Shown one piece after another: positions 17,668-26,119 of a stretch of 64,000 bases of DNA. Where the stretch lies: positions 97,990 to 161,989 of the forward strand of contig CALVXB010000004.1 of NCBI GenBank assembly GCA_944368775.1. Direction: 5' to 3'. The stretch is from an uncultured Clostridia bacterium. Lineage in GTDB: Bacteria > Bacillota > Clostridia > Christensenellales > Borkfalkiaceae. Position 1 is the stretch's first letter. Each line of letters opens with the position of its first letter. Both the position numbers and the translations under genes were made by a program. The notes under the pieces were generated by a model. That model saw only the letters and a list, made by a program, of their open reading frames with translations. It was not told the DNA's origin and ran no database searches.

Positions 17668-18740
17668 CAGTTCGCCTCCGCTTTTTTGAGCGATTCGAGC
17701 GCGGCGCGCACGATCTCTTCTTCGTCGGGAACGTTCCCGCCCGTGCGGCCGTAGAAGTAGACGGGCTTTTTGCCGTTGACCGCGAGTTTGACGTCCTCCA
17801 CCATCTGGCCGAGCGACAGCTCGACGGAGAGGAAGGCCTTTGTGCAATCGCGCACGGCGCAGGCGGCGTAGGCGTCGTCGGGGAAGGGGTACAGCGTGAT
17901 CGGGCGGATGCAGCCCGCCTTGACCCCCTGGCGGCGCAGCTCGTTGACCGCGCTCTTGACGATGCGCGCGGGCGTGCCGTAGGCGGTGAGCACGATCTCG
18001 GCGTCCTCCGTCATGTACGAGAGGGCGCGGCGCTCGTTTTTATAGATCTCGTCGTACGTCTTTTGCAATTCGTTGACGTGCGGCTCGAGCTCTTCCGGCT
18101 TGATGATGAGGGAGTTGAGCACCCTGCGTTCCTTTCCGTAGTGGCCGCTCGTCGCCCACTCCTTTTCGGGGATCTCCGAAAGGTCGCGCATGGGCGGCAG
18201 TTCCACCGGCTCCATGAGCTGGCCGATCATGCCGTCGGCGAGGATCATCGCGGGCACGCGGTACTTGTCGGCGAGGTCGAAGGCGCGGTAGGTGAAGTCG
18301 CACGCCTCCTGCACCGACGACGGCGCGAGCACGATGAGGTGGTAGTCGCCGTGGCCGCCGCCTTTGGTGGCCTGGAAGTAGTCGCCTTGGGCGGGCTGGA
18401 TGCCGCCGAGGCCGGGGCCGGCGCGCATGACGTTGACGACCACGCACGGGATGCGCGCGCAGGCGATGTACGAGATGCCCTCCTGCTTGAGGCTGACGCC
18501 GGGGCTTGAAGAGCTGGTCATCGCGCGGGTGCCGGCGCCCGCCGCGCCGTACACCATGTTGATGGCGGCGACTTCAGACTCCGCCTGCACGAAAACGCCG
18601 CCCACCTCGGGCATCTTCACCGACATATACTCGGGGACTTCGTTTTGCGGGGTGATGGGGTACCCGAAGAAGGCGCGGCAGCCGTTGCGGATGGCCCCTT
18701 CGCAGATGGCCTCGGTGCCGTGCAATAAAATTTTAGACAT
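17667..18740 (-). CDS. 2-oxoacid:ferredoxin oxidoreductase, alpha subunit (VorB-like)
   Basis: The 357-residue protein has the pyrimidine-binding domain (FFGYPITPQNEVPEY), the SSSSPGVSLKQEGISY region and the C-terminal transketolase-like domain (YGTPARIVKSAVNELR). Length and order match VorB/KorA of four-subunit enzymes. It is preceded by the small ferredoxin subunit and translationally coupled to beta. Confidence 0.92.
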   Translation of the reverse strand: MSKILLHGTEAICEGAIRNGCRAFFGYPITPQNEVPEYMSVKMPEVGGVFVQAESEVAAINMVYGAAGAGTRAMTSSSSPGVSLKQEGISYIACARIPCVVVNVMRAGPGLGGIQPAQGDYFQATKGGGHGDYHLIVLAPSSVQEACDFTYRAFDLADKYRVPAMILADGMIGQLMEPVELPPMRDLSEIPEKEWATSGHYGKERRVLNSLIIKPEELEPHVNELQKTYDEIYKNERRALSYMTEDAEIVLTAYGTPARIVKSAVNELRRQGVKAGCIRPITLYPFPDDAYAACAVRDCTKAFLSVELSLGQMVEDVKLAVNGKKPVYFYGRTGGNVPDEEEIVRAALESLKKAEAN

Positions 18741-18798
18741 AGTTGCTCCTTTGTTCGGCGCGCCTGTTTGAACAAAGCCGCGGCGCGCGGCGGCGCTG

Positions 18799-19005
18799 TT
18801 ACTTTTCCACTTCGATGGCGCAGTCGGGGCACATGATCGCGCAGAAAGCGCAGCCGATGCAGTTTTGCGGCTCGGCGGCCTCGGCGACGAAATACCCGTT
18901 CGCGTTCATGCGGTGGGCGCTGATGGAGATGACCTTTTTGGGGCAGGCGTTGGCGCACAGCCCGCAGCCCTTGCAGATCAGCTCATCGATCTTGATACTT
19001 GCCAT
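18799..19005 (-). CDS. Two-cluster 4Fe-4S ferredoxin subunit of the 2-oxoacid oxidoreductase
   Basis: 68 residues with CKGCGLCANACPK and CIGCAFCAIMCPD, the ligands of two [4Fe-4S] clusters. It passes electrons from the TPP subunit to external ferredoxin. The ATG at 19005 has GGGAGG five bases upstream; the longer open frame upstream is not coding. First gene of the operon; promoter at 19079-19108. Confidence 0.92.
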   Translation of the reverse strand: MASIKIDELICKGCGLCANACPKKVISISAHRMNANGYFVAEAAEPQNCIGCAFCAIMCPDCAIEVEK

Positions 19006-19068
19006 AATAACCTCCCGCGCCCCGCGGCAAAGCGGGGCGGCGCGCCGCGCGCGCCGTAAGGAAAATGA

Positions 19069-19087
19069 TGATAAAAATATTTTATCA
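19069..19087. promoter_or_regulatory. Palindrome over the -10 of the oxidoreductase operon
   Basis: TGATAAAA-ATA-TTTTATCA is a perfect 8-bp inverted repeat overlapping the -10. It is a candidate operator; the regulator is unknown, and it does not match the usual Rex site well. Confidence 0.45.
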
Positions 19088-19108
19088 CGCCCGCAAACGG
19101 GTTGTAAA
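19079..19108 (-). promoter_or_regulatory. Promoter of the 2-oxoacid oxidoreductase operon
   Basis: Minus strand: TTTACA (19103-19108), 18-nt spacer, TAAAAT (19079-19084). Confidence 0.55.
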
Positions 19109-19149
19109 GCGATTTTTCCCCTTGCCAACCAAAAATGTTCAAAAAATGA

Positions 19150-19178
19150 TTGCAAAGCAAGGAAATTTATTGTATATT
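19150..19178 (+). promoter_or_regulatory. Plus-strand promoter with long leader
   Basis: TTGCAA (19150-19155), 17-nt spacer, TATATT (19173-19178). It would give a leader of about 450 nt before the membrane-protein gene at 19636, running through the G+C-rich repeats at 19425-19590. Confidence 0.5.
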
Positions 19179-19424
19179 TGAAGTAGCAAGCCGTGAGCGG
19201 GGCGCGCTGCCCTGCCCGCGCTGCCGTGCCCGCGCGTGCCGTACGGCAAGAAAGCGCCGCACGCATGACAGACGGCATTTTTGAATGAGCCAAACCGCAG
19301 CCGGGGCGCGTATGCGGGGCACGGCAAGCGGACAAACCGCGCCCGCACACTACACCCCGCCACCACTCAGCGCGCGCCCCGCCTATGCCCGCCCGCCGTT
19401 TGCGCGGCAGCGCAAACGGCGGGC

Positions 19425-19590
19425 GCGAGCGGAGCGAGCGGGCGCGAGCGGAGCGAACGAACGCGGCGGGCGAGCCATAGGCGAGCACGCAGGCGGGCGA
19501 GCCATAGGCGAGCACGCAGGCGGGCGGGCGCGAGCGGAGCGAGCGAACGCGGCGGGCGAGCCATAGGCGAGCACGCAGGCGGGCGGGCAA
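19425..19590. repeat. G+C-rich direct repeats in the leader of the 19636 gene
   Basis: Copies of gagccataggcgagcacgca start at 19472, 19499 and 19558, the first two in tandem with period 27. They are interleaved with cgagcggagcgagcg motifs. No coding function is evident. Confidence 0.75.
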
Positions 19591-19635
19591 AGGTATATTT
19601 GATATAGACCAATTACCGGGGCGGGTGATCTACCA

Positions 19636-20217
19636 TTGAGCTTCACACAAAAACTGAAAATTTCGCGGTTTGTGGTGAGCTGCGTGTTTTTGACGGGCTA
19701 TACCGCCTATACCGCGTATGCCGTGTACTACTACCGCACATTCGGCAATGCGCTGTCCATCGCGCTGCTGGTGCTCATCGGGGTCGCGTTCGGGCTGTCG
19801 GCGTTTATCACCTTTACCAGCTACCGCATCAACCTCAAAGACCGGCCGAGGCCGCTGGCGCTGCGGTTCATCAAGATGACCAAGTACTTTATCCAGCTTG
19901 TGACGAGCGCGATCTCGCTGGCGCTTGTGCTTTCGGCAGTGCACGAGCCGAGCTTGTTTTCGCTGATCATCGCGGCGATCTCCATCCCCTTTCTGCTGTG
20001 GGGCTTGCTTGTGAACGTGCTCGCCGAGTTTATCGACCACATTTTTGCGAACGGATTTGGAAGAAGGGTGTTTATACTGAGCGTGCCGACGGACGCGAGC
20101 GGGCAGCCGATCGACCTGACGGCGGCGATACGCAAAGTGGACGGCGCGGCGCGATATCGCAAATGGATGGAACAAAAAAACCTGAACAAAAAAATGAGTT
20201 CAAAAAATTTTTATTAA
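19636..20217 (+). CDS. Small membrane protein, function unknown
   Basis: The 193-residue frame opens at TTG (19636) with GGGTGA about 8 nt upstream. It has about four predicted membrane helices (near residues 12-30, 40-60, 85-105 and 112-135). A soluble C-terminal tail of about 55 residues, rich in Lys and Asn at the end, follows. I do not recognise the family. A terminator follows directly, and a candidate promoter lies 450 nt upstream. No partner genes are evident. Confidence 0.7.
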   Translation: MSFTQKLKISRFVVSCVFLTGYTAYTAYAVYYYRTFGNALSIALLVLIGVAFGLSAFITFTSYRINLKDRPRPLALRFIKMTKYFIQLVTSAISLALVLSAVHEPSLFSLIIAAISIPFLLWGLLVNVLAEFIDHIFANGFGRRVFILSVPTDASGQPIDLTAAIRKVDGAARYRKWMEQKNLNKKMSSKNFY

Positions 20218-20245
20218 AAAGATCACACGATAATGAGAAAAAGGG

Positions 20246-20280
20246 AACCCCGCGGGCGCGAAGGCGCCTGCGGGGTTTTC
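20246..20280 (+). terminator. Terminator of the 19636 membrane-protein gene
   Basis: AACCCCGC.GGCGC / GCGCC.GCGGGGTT hairpin followed by TTCTT. Confidence 0.8.
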
Positions 20281-20340
20281 TTATACGCCGGCTGCGGCGC
20301 ATGCCCGCCCGATATAGGCCGAGGCATATCGGCGAGCAAA

Positions 20341-20376
20341 GAGAAAGGCCATACGGCATTGCCGTATGGCCCTTTT
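20341..20376. terminator. Hairpin downstream of the Cys-rich lipoprotein gene, also reading forward
   Basis: GGCCATACGGCA / GCCGTATGGCC with tttctcttt on the minus strand and ctttttctg on the plus strand. It suits the minus-strand gene ending at 20422. Confidence 0.75.
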
Positions 20377-20421
20377 TCTGTTATGTTCACATTTGCTTGC
20401 GAACTAAGTTCGTTAGAAACA

Positions 20422-23400
20422 TTAACCGGTGATCGTCGAGGTGCTGACAAAAGTAGCAGCAGCATCCGTCGTGATGGTAACCGTCACCGTATAGTCTTTC
20501 AGAGAGGCACCGTTTTCGATGCTCATGTTCGAGAAAATCCAGGTGTTGTCGCTGTTCGTTTCTGCAGTGTTGTCGGAGCAGAACCCACCGACGGAGACCC
20601 AAAGTTTTTCGGGATTGTCGAGCACATTGTCATCGTTCTGATCCCAGCCCAGGCCCCATTCGTAGGAAGCATCCCAGAGATTCTGCAAAACTTCACCTTC
20701 TGCATCCGCCTGCGCAACTACTGCCCCGGTTGTATTCTTGATTTCAACACGAATCGAGGTGATTGTCGTGTAATCAATCTCGTTGTTGTTGAAGTAGAAC
20801 TCGATATCGAGGACCTGCTTATCTTCCTCACCATACCAATAAGCGGGCTTATTGTTGAAGGAGGTGTTGAAGATCGTGTTGTCCTTATCATCAAGGTCAA
20901 CTTTCTCGGCCGCGATGTACAGGGGCTTGTTGATGTACTGCTGCGAACCATCTGCAGCGATACCGACGAAGTAAGCCTTCAAATCGGCAATTTCAGCAGT
21001 GAAGGACGAATTGCTGTAATATGTAAAGGCATACATATCCGGAGCTGCAGAAGCTTTCAATTCATCCAAGATACCTTCGAGGCGGGCAAGATTCTCTGCG
21101 TCTGTGCGGCAAGAATAGTACGGGATCTGCTGCGCAGCGATCACGCCGTTCTTGAAGGTGACGTCGAGATAATACTGAGGGTTATGGTTACCCGTTACGC
21201 AATCGTAGCAGTAATCATGACCGCAAGGGATCATCTCGCCCTTATGCCAGGTGCCCTTCGCCTTCATATCGGTGATCATGACGTCGGTGACATTCACGAC
21301 ACCATCGCCGTTCTGATCGGTAATGCCTTCCAAGTTGTCCTGATTATAACCGGACAGCCAAGCATACGTTGCGAGCGAGTATTCGCGATCGCTTGCAGGG
21401 TCATGCTTGAACTCAGCCCACGTCTGCACGCGGCCCTCGGCACCGACTTCAAGGCTCGGGTTGCCGCACTTCGGGCAATAGAGGATCATCCAACCATCGT
21501 CCACGCAGTTCACTGCCTGATATTCTGCAAGCTGTGCCTTCGTGTAGGACTCGAGCGGGAGGATCCACCAGTTGTGTTCGCCGGGTTCTCTACCGCCGTA
21601 GTTGCCGACTGCATCGGTCCAATCACGGCCGTACACATCGGTAGTCCAAGAAAGTTTCGTGAGGTTCACATCCTCGATCTTAGAATCAAGGCTCTTCGCA
21701 GTATAGATATTATTGTCTTCCTTTGCCTTAGCAAAAGTTTCCTCGGTAAGTTCGGTATAGATCGCCTCGCCGGCACTCTCCGTTCTCGTATAGAACGTCG
21801 GCTTCACAGAGATGCGAACCGCACCGCACTCGTTGCAGATATCGCGATAGTAAGTACCGGTCAAGCAGCTGATGACATCATCGTCGCCCGTTCTGGAAAC
21901 TTCGATCGTCTTGAAGTGACCGGCCGTCCAATCATAGTGGTTGAGAGCTTCGATTTCTTCAACCGTATAATTCTCACCTTCGACCCATTCGACATCTTCG
22001 TAGCTGCGTGCTACACAGCCAGTGCAGAAATGATACTCATAACCGACCTCGGTGCAAGTCGGAGCCTTGTAGCCAAGACCGTTCTCTTCATCGAAGACGA
22101 CGGGATTCGAGGCGTTGGACCAGCCATTGAGGTTATGATCCAAAGGCATCGTCAGCTCAAGTTTGCAAACCGTGCAGAGGTGACCATGGCCGCAGGTGTT
22201 GTAGTAGCCAAGATCGTCAGCATCCGGGCGGGTATGAGGCGCACCAACTTCGATGTGACCGCAATCGTTGCAGATGAGGTAAACCGTGCAGTCTACACGA
22301 ATGCTCTGATCTTCATACAGCTCATATTCGCATTTATAAGGATCGCCCATGAACGGGTTACCGGAAACGAGCTGATACTTCGCAAAGTCATGCTCCTGCA
22401 CTTCCTGCGGCTGACCGCAAACGGTGCAGACGTATGCATACTTCTCTTTCTCTTCCTGCGTCAATTTGCTTGTGTCGCCCTTATAATTCTCATTATCGGC
22501 GATAGAAACGCAAGGCAGAGCGCCTTCGGGCATCGTATGATCGACAGCAACAAACTTTTCGTCGCAACGATCGCAGATGTTCCAAACCTTCGTACCATCG
22601 CTCAACGTCTCAGCAACGACGCAAGGGTACTCGTTGTCATATTTGTAGTCATGACCGGGAGCGACCAAGAAGGTGAACGCATCCGCAGCCGTATCTTTGT
22701 TTTTCAGATTGTATTCAGGATTGTTTCTGACATCCACGTCGATGAGCAGCGCATTGAATTGTGCATCGCTCATCTTCGCGAGATCGCTACCCGTGTAGGA
22801 GAAATCCTTGCCGCATCTGCTGCATACACCGGACATCGTGCCATCAACCGTGCAGGTCGGAGCGGTGATCTTGGTGGTTTCAGCATTGTAGACAAACGTA
22901 TGGCCCTGAGGCGGAATACGGGTCGAGGTCTCTTCATAGCCGCACTTTGTGCAGAGCTTGTAATAGTAACCATCGACTTCGCAATACTCGTGCTTCAAGA
23001 GCTTATCGGTACCATCAACGTTCTTTTCCCAAGCGTGACCGGTAGCTTCCTTAACGTCATAAGTCTCCTGGGCTTCGCAAACCGTGCACTCATGGGTGCT
23101 ATAGCCGTCCTTATCGCAGGTAGGCGCGACGGTTTCGGCTTCGCCCCACTTGTGGCCGGTGGCCTTGAGGGTGTAGGTGTTGGTGATGCCGCAGTTGGCG
23201 CAGACTTCGATTTCAACACCGTCGACGGTGCAGGTCGCGGCATAAGAATGCTCGTCGTCACGTTCGAAGTTGTGCTTAGCCAAAGGCAGGTTCTCGCGAT
23301 TACGCTCGTTGCCGCAGACGGTGCAGCGCTCGGCGGTGTAACCGGCGGTCGTGCAGGTCGAAGCAACGGTGACTTTTTCGTAGTTGTGCTGGCCGAGAGC

Positions 23401-23967
23401 GGTCTGCTCGGTATATGTATCACCGCAGTTCGCGCACACATAGGTGACAGAACCGTTGGTGAGGCAGGTACCGGCGACGGTCTTAGACTCGTCGATGGCG
23501 TAGTTGTGACCGGTAGGCTCGGTGGGGTTCACCTGCTGCTGCGCGCCGCAAGCGGTGCAGGTCTGCAGGGTGTAACCGCCGGTCGTGCAAGTAGCAGCGA
23601 CGACCTTACCCGCGTCCCAGGTGTGACCGATAGGCTCGGTGGGCTCTACCTGACGCTGCACGGTGCAGCGAGAGCAGGTCTGCACGGTGTAGCCGCCCGC
23701 CGTACAAGTAGCGGCGACGACCGTACCTTCATCCCAATCGTGGCCCAAGGCGGCAGTCTTAGATTCTGTTACATGACCGCAATCGTCGCAAACCGTACGG
23801 GTGATGCCCTCGGTGGTGCAAGTTGCCGCAGCAACGACTTCGTTATGCGTATTTTCATGCGCACATTCGTTGTTGCAGCCGACGAAGACGAACATGACAG
23901 AAGCAACCACAGCCAGAGCCAGAACTACTAAAATTTTAGCAATTCTCGAATGAATGTGTTCCTTCAT
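20422..23967 (-). CDS. Giant Cys-rich repeat lipoprotein with EF-hand-like motif
   Basis: The predicted 1,181-residue protein starts with a lipoprotein signal peptide (lipobox VFVGC at about residues 27-31). It is then dominated by 30-60 residue repeats of the form ATC...GY...C..C(G)...GH.W. Each has a CxxC, a further Cys and a His, as in zinc-ribbon-like knuckles. Near residue 890 lies DQNGDGVVNVTDVMITDM, a dockerin/EF-hand-like calcium loop, and near 1120 DQNDDNVLDNPE is similar. The C-terminal third has few Cys. Similar Cys repeats occur in surface proteins of gut Clostridia; the function is unknown. Base composition is clearly lower in G+C than the neighbours. The ATG at 23967 has GGAG 11 nt upstream and immediately precedes the signal peptide; an ATG at 24012 would add 15 residues. 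Confidence 0.85.
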   Translation of the reverse strand: MKEHIHSRIAKILVVLALAVVASVMFVFVGCNNECAHENTHNEVVAAATCTTEGITRTVCDDCGHVTESKTAALGHDWDEGTVVAATCTAGGYTVQTCSRCTVQRQVEPTEPIGHTWDAGKVVAATCTTGGYTLQTCTACGAQQQVNPTEPTGHNYAIDESKTVAGTCLTNGSVTYVCANCGDTYTEQTALGQHNYEKVTVASTCTTAGYTAERCTVCGNERNRENLPLAKHNFERDDEHSYAATCTVDGVEIEVCANCGITNTYTLKATGHKWGEAETVAPTCDKDGYSTHECTVCEAQETYDVKEATGHAWEKNVDGTDKLLKHEYCEVDGYYYKLCTKCGYEETSTRIPPQGHTFVYNAETTKITAPTCTVDGTMSGVCSRCGKDFSYTGSDLAKMSDAQFNALLIDVDVRNNPEYNLKNKDTAADAFTFLVAPGHDYKYDNEYPCVVAETLSDGTKVWNICDRCDEKFVAVDHTMPEGALPCVSIADNENYKGDTSKLTQEEKEKYAYVCTVCGQPQEVQEHDFAKYQLVSGNPFMGDPYKCEYELYEDQSIRVDCTVYLICNDCGHIEVGAPHTRPDADDLGYYNTCGHGHLCTVCKLELTMPLDHNLNGWSNASNPVVFDEENGLGYKAPTCTEVGYEYHFCTGCVARSYEDVEWVEGENYTVEEIEALNHYDWTAGHFKTIEVSRTGDDDVISCLTGTYYRDICNECGAVRISVKPTFYTRTESAGEAIYTELTEETFAKAKEDNNIYTAKSLDSKIEDVNLTKLSWTTDVYGRDWTDAVGNYGGREPGEHNWWILPLESYTKAQLAEYQAVNCVDDGWMILYCPKCGNPSLEVGAEGRVQTWAEFKHDPASDREYSLATYAWLSGYNQDNLEGITDQNGDGVVNVTDVMITDMKAKGTWHKGEMIPCGHDYCYDCVTGNHNPQYYLDVTFKNGVIAAQQIPYYSCRTDAENLARLEGILDELKASAAPDMYAFTYYSNSSFTAEIADLKAYFVGIAADGSQQYINKPLYIAAEKVDLDDKDNTIFNTSFNNKPAYWYGEEDKQVLDIEFYFNNNEIDYTTITSIRVEIKNTTGAVVAQADAEGEVLQNLWDASYEWGLGWDQNDDNVLDNPEKLWVSVGGFCSDNTAETNSDNTWIFSNMSIENGASLKDYTVTVTITTDAAATFVSTSTITG

Positions 23968-24036
23968 CTTGTTCTTTACTCCTTCTAAAGATTTTTTTGC
24001 TATGGTACGCATGCTCTCGCATGGATACTTGCCTAT

Positions 24037-24065
24037 ATTTTAACAAACGCGTTGTGAGATGTCAA
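24037..24065 (-). promoter_or_regulatory. Promoter of the Cys-rich lipoprotein gene
   Basis: Minus strand: TTGACA (24060-24065), 17-nt spacer, TAAAAT (24037-24042); leader about 65 nt. Confidence 0.75.
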
Positions 24066-24107
24066 GTGATTTTCAACAAAAAGGCTCACACTTTTTGTTT
24101 TATGGGG

Positions 24108-24335
24108 GCTCGGAGATTTCTCGGCAGGCTGCTGCCTGCGAAATCTTCCGATTTGAAGACAACCCCGCGGGCACGCGCGGAGCGCTGGCCGCGGGGTTTT
24201 CCTCGCCACCGCGCGTTAGGGGCACACCTTTGATAGCGCGCGGCGGCTTCACCTTTCCCCCATAAGCCTAACGGCAAATGCAGTGCGCTGGCGCAGAAGC
24301 GTGGTTCTGCTTGCGCGAGTGATTTAATAAAAATT
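24108..24335 (+). repeat. Modular hairpin repeat, copy 2
   Basis: Starts with the variant palindrome GGAGATTTCTCGGCAGGC / GCCTGCGAAATCTTCC, then the ACCCCGCGG...CCGCGGGGTTTTCC hairpin. It continues with the cgcgcgttaggggcacacc / gatagcgcgcg hairpin, the agcctaacggcaaatgcagt block and the gcttgcgcgagtgatttaataaaa end. It fills the gap between the lipoprotein promoter and degV. Confidence 0.85.
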
Positions 24336-24355
24336 TTTTCCTTTTTATTATAGTA

Positions 24356-25171
24356 TCAGTCTTTGCGAATGTAAGCTATCCCAAACGCGCCGCGGCCGGT
24401 GTGGATGGAGAGGACGGGGCCGGCTACGCGCTGATGAATGTACACCTGCGGGTGGCGCTGCTTGAGCATACGGGTGAGCTCGGCGACGTCGGTACTTTCG
24501 CCGCAGCGGGATACGATGATGCGGCGGGCGGTGGCGGGGACGAGGGCGAGCATCTGCTCGAGCCGCTCGCGCGTGCCGCGCGCGTTGCCGCGGAAGAGGA
24601 TCTTTCCCTTTACTTCAAACACGGGGCGAAGATTTAATGTCGTTTTGGCCTTGGGGTCGTTGAGACGGCCGCCGGCTAAAATGGGGGCGAGGGTCTCGAC
24701 CGTGAATACGGAGCCGACCTTCTCCTTCAAAGTTTCGAGATTTTTGCAGATATCCTCGAAGGAGAAGCCGCCCTTTGCCATGTTGACTGCTTCATCGACC
24801 AAAAGGCGGAGGCCGTCGCCTATCGTTTGGGAGTCGATGATGGCGATCTGGCCGCCGACCTGATCGGCGGCGAAGCGGGCGGAGGAGCAGGTACCCGAGA
24901 GCGCGGACGAGAGGAGGATGCACACGACCTGATGACCCGCCTGCACGAGCGCGCCGAAGGTGCGCAGGAAGTTGCCGAGGGTGGGCTGCGCCGTTTTGCA
25001 GGGCGTGGCCCCCTCGATGAGGGGCAAAAACGCGCCGTTGCGGTCGGAGGCGTATTCTTCAAAAAAGGCGCGGCCGATCTGGTAGTTTACGGGCACGACG
25101 GTGACGATGCCGCGGGTGGCGACTTCTTGCGTGGAATAGCCGACGGTGGAATCGGTGACGATGGCGATCAT
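24356..25171 (-). CDS. DegV-family fatty-acid-binding protein
   Basis: The 271-residue protein has the DegV pattern: N-terminal IVTDSTVGY, the middle LSSALSGT motif and the C-terminal HTGRGAFGIAY. DegV (FakB-type) proteins bind a fatty acid and can present it to a fatty-acid kinase. Its place just downstream of the fab/acc operon, on the same strand, fits a lipid role. AGGAGG stands 6 nt before the ATG. No fakA-like kinase is in the window. Confidence 0.9.
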   Translation of the reverse strand: MIAIVTDSTVGYSTQEVATRGIVTVVPVNYQIGRAFFEEYASDRNGAFLPLIEGATPCKTAQPTLGNFLRTFGALVQAGHQVVCILLSSALSGTCSSARFAADQVGGQIAIIDSQTIGDGLRLLVDEAVNMAKGGFSFEDICKNLETLKEKVGSVFTVETLAPILAGGRLNDPKAKTTLNLRPVFEVKGKILFRGNARGTRERLEQMLALVPATARRIIVSRCGESTDVAELTRMLKQRHPQVYIHQRVAGPVLSIHTGRGAFGIAYIRKD

Positions 25172-25266
25172 ATTTTTCCTCCTTGGGGGCGTAATGGCGG
25201 GGGCGGGCGTGCGGGCTTTTTACAAATAAGGACGGTATTTTATAGCCGCCGCGGACGGTATTGATA

Positions 25267-25299
25267 GCCGCCCCGCGCGGCGCAGCCGCGCGGGGCGGC
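25267..25299 (-). terminator. Hairpin downstream of accA
   Basis: A perfect 15-bp G+C stem (25267-25281 / 25285-25299) stands between accA and degV. There is no T-run, so its role as terminator is uncertain. Confidence 0.4.
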
Positions 25300-25354
25300 C
25301 GAGGGGCGCGTTCTTTTTGCAAAAATGCGAGGAAAAGACAACTTTTTTCTTATC

Positions 25355-26119
25355 TTAGAACTTGCGGAAGCGGGCGTAGCGCGCCTCGACAAGGTCGGCG
25401 GCGGGGATGCGCGATTTTTCTTCAAAAAACGAAACGATCTGCGCCTTTAAGCCGGCGTAGAAGTCGGGCGAGAAGCCTTGCTCGGGGATGACGCGCTCGA
25501 CCGCGCCGAGGCGGATGAGGTCGGGGGCGGTCATTTTGAGGCACTCGGCCGCCCGGGCGACTTTGGTGGCGTCCTTCCACAAGATGGAGGCGCAGCCCTC
25601 GGGCGAGATGACGGAGTAGGTCGAAGTTTCGGTGATCCAGACTTCGTCGGCGGCGGAGAGGCCGAGCGCGCCGCCGCTGCCGCCCTCGCCGATGATCAGC
25701 GTGAGGGCGGGGGTCTTTAAGCGGATCATGTCGAAGATGGCGGTGGCGATGGCCTCGCTTTGGCCGCGCTCCTCCGCCCCGATGCCGCAGTAGGCGCCGG
25801 AGGTGTCGACAAGGCACAGGACGGGGCGGTGGAATTTTTCGGCCTGCTGCATGAGGCGCACCGCCTTGCGGTAGCCCTCGGGATGGGCGCAGCCGAAGTT
25901 GCGGGCGACTTTGCTCTTGGTGTCGGCACCCTTTTCGATGCCGATGACGGTGACGGGCCTGCCGCCCATGCGCCCGATGCCGCCGATGATGGCGGCGTCG
26001 TCGGCGAAGCGGCGGTCGCCGTGCAGCTCGATGAAGCCCTCGACCATTTCGTCGATGTATTTTTGCGCGGTCGGCCGACCCTTTTCGCGGCTGGCGCGCA
26101 CGATGTCGTATGCGTTCAT
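25355..26119 (-). CDS. accA: Acetyl-CoA carboxylase, carboxyltransferase alpha subunit
   Basis: 254 residues covering the crotonase-like carboxyltransferase fold, including LCLVDTSGAYCGIGAEERGQ and GEGGSGGALGL. With AccD it transfers the carboxyl group from biotin to acetyl-CoA to form malonyl-CoA. Its ATG overlaps the accD stop by 4 bp. Last gene of the ten-gene fatty-acid operon. Confidence 0.96.
   Translation of the reverse strand: MNAYDIVRASREKGRPTAQKYIDEMVEGFIELHGDRRFADDAAIIGGIGRMGGRPVTVIGIEKGADTKSKVARNFGCAHPEGYRKAVRLMQQAEKFHRPVLCLVDTSGAYCGIGAEERGQSEAIATAIFDMIRLKTPALTLIIGEGGSGGALGLSAADEVWITETSTYSVISPEGCASILWKDATKVARAAECLKMTAPDLIRLGAVERVIPEQGFSPDFYAGLKAQIVSFFEEKSRIPAADLVEARYARFRKF

Noticed and set aside
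19605..19640. tRNA-like D-arm (rc of gatctaccattgagc) on the minus strand
   Set aside because: Only the D-arm resembles a tRNA. No anticodon stem, T-arm or acceptor stem can be built, and the bases overlap the start of the membrane-protein gene.
20233..23931. A 1,232-codon open frame on the plus strand opposite the Cys-rich lipoprotein gene
   Set aside because: It is the antisense of a gene with signal peptide, Cys repeats and promoter. Its translation has no recognisable domain, start signal or promoter, and the absence of stops follows from codon bias.
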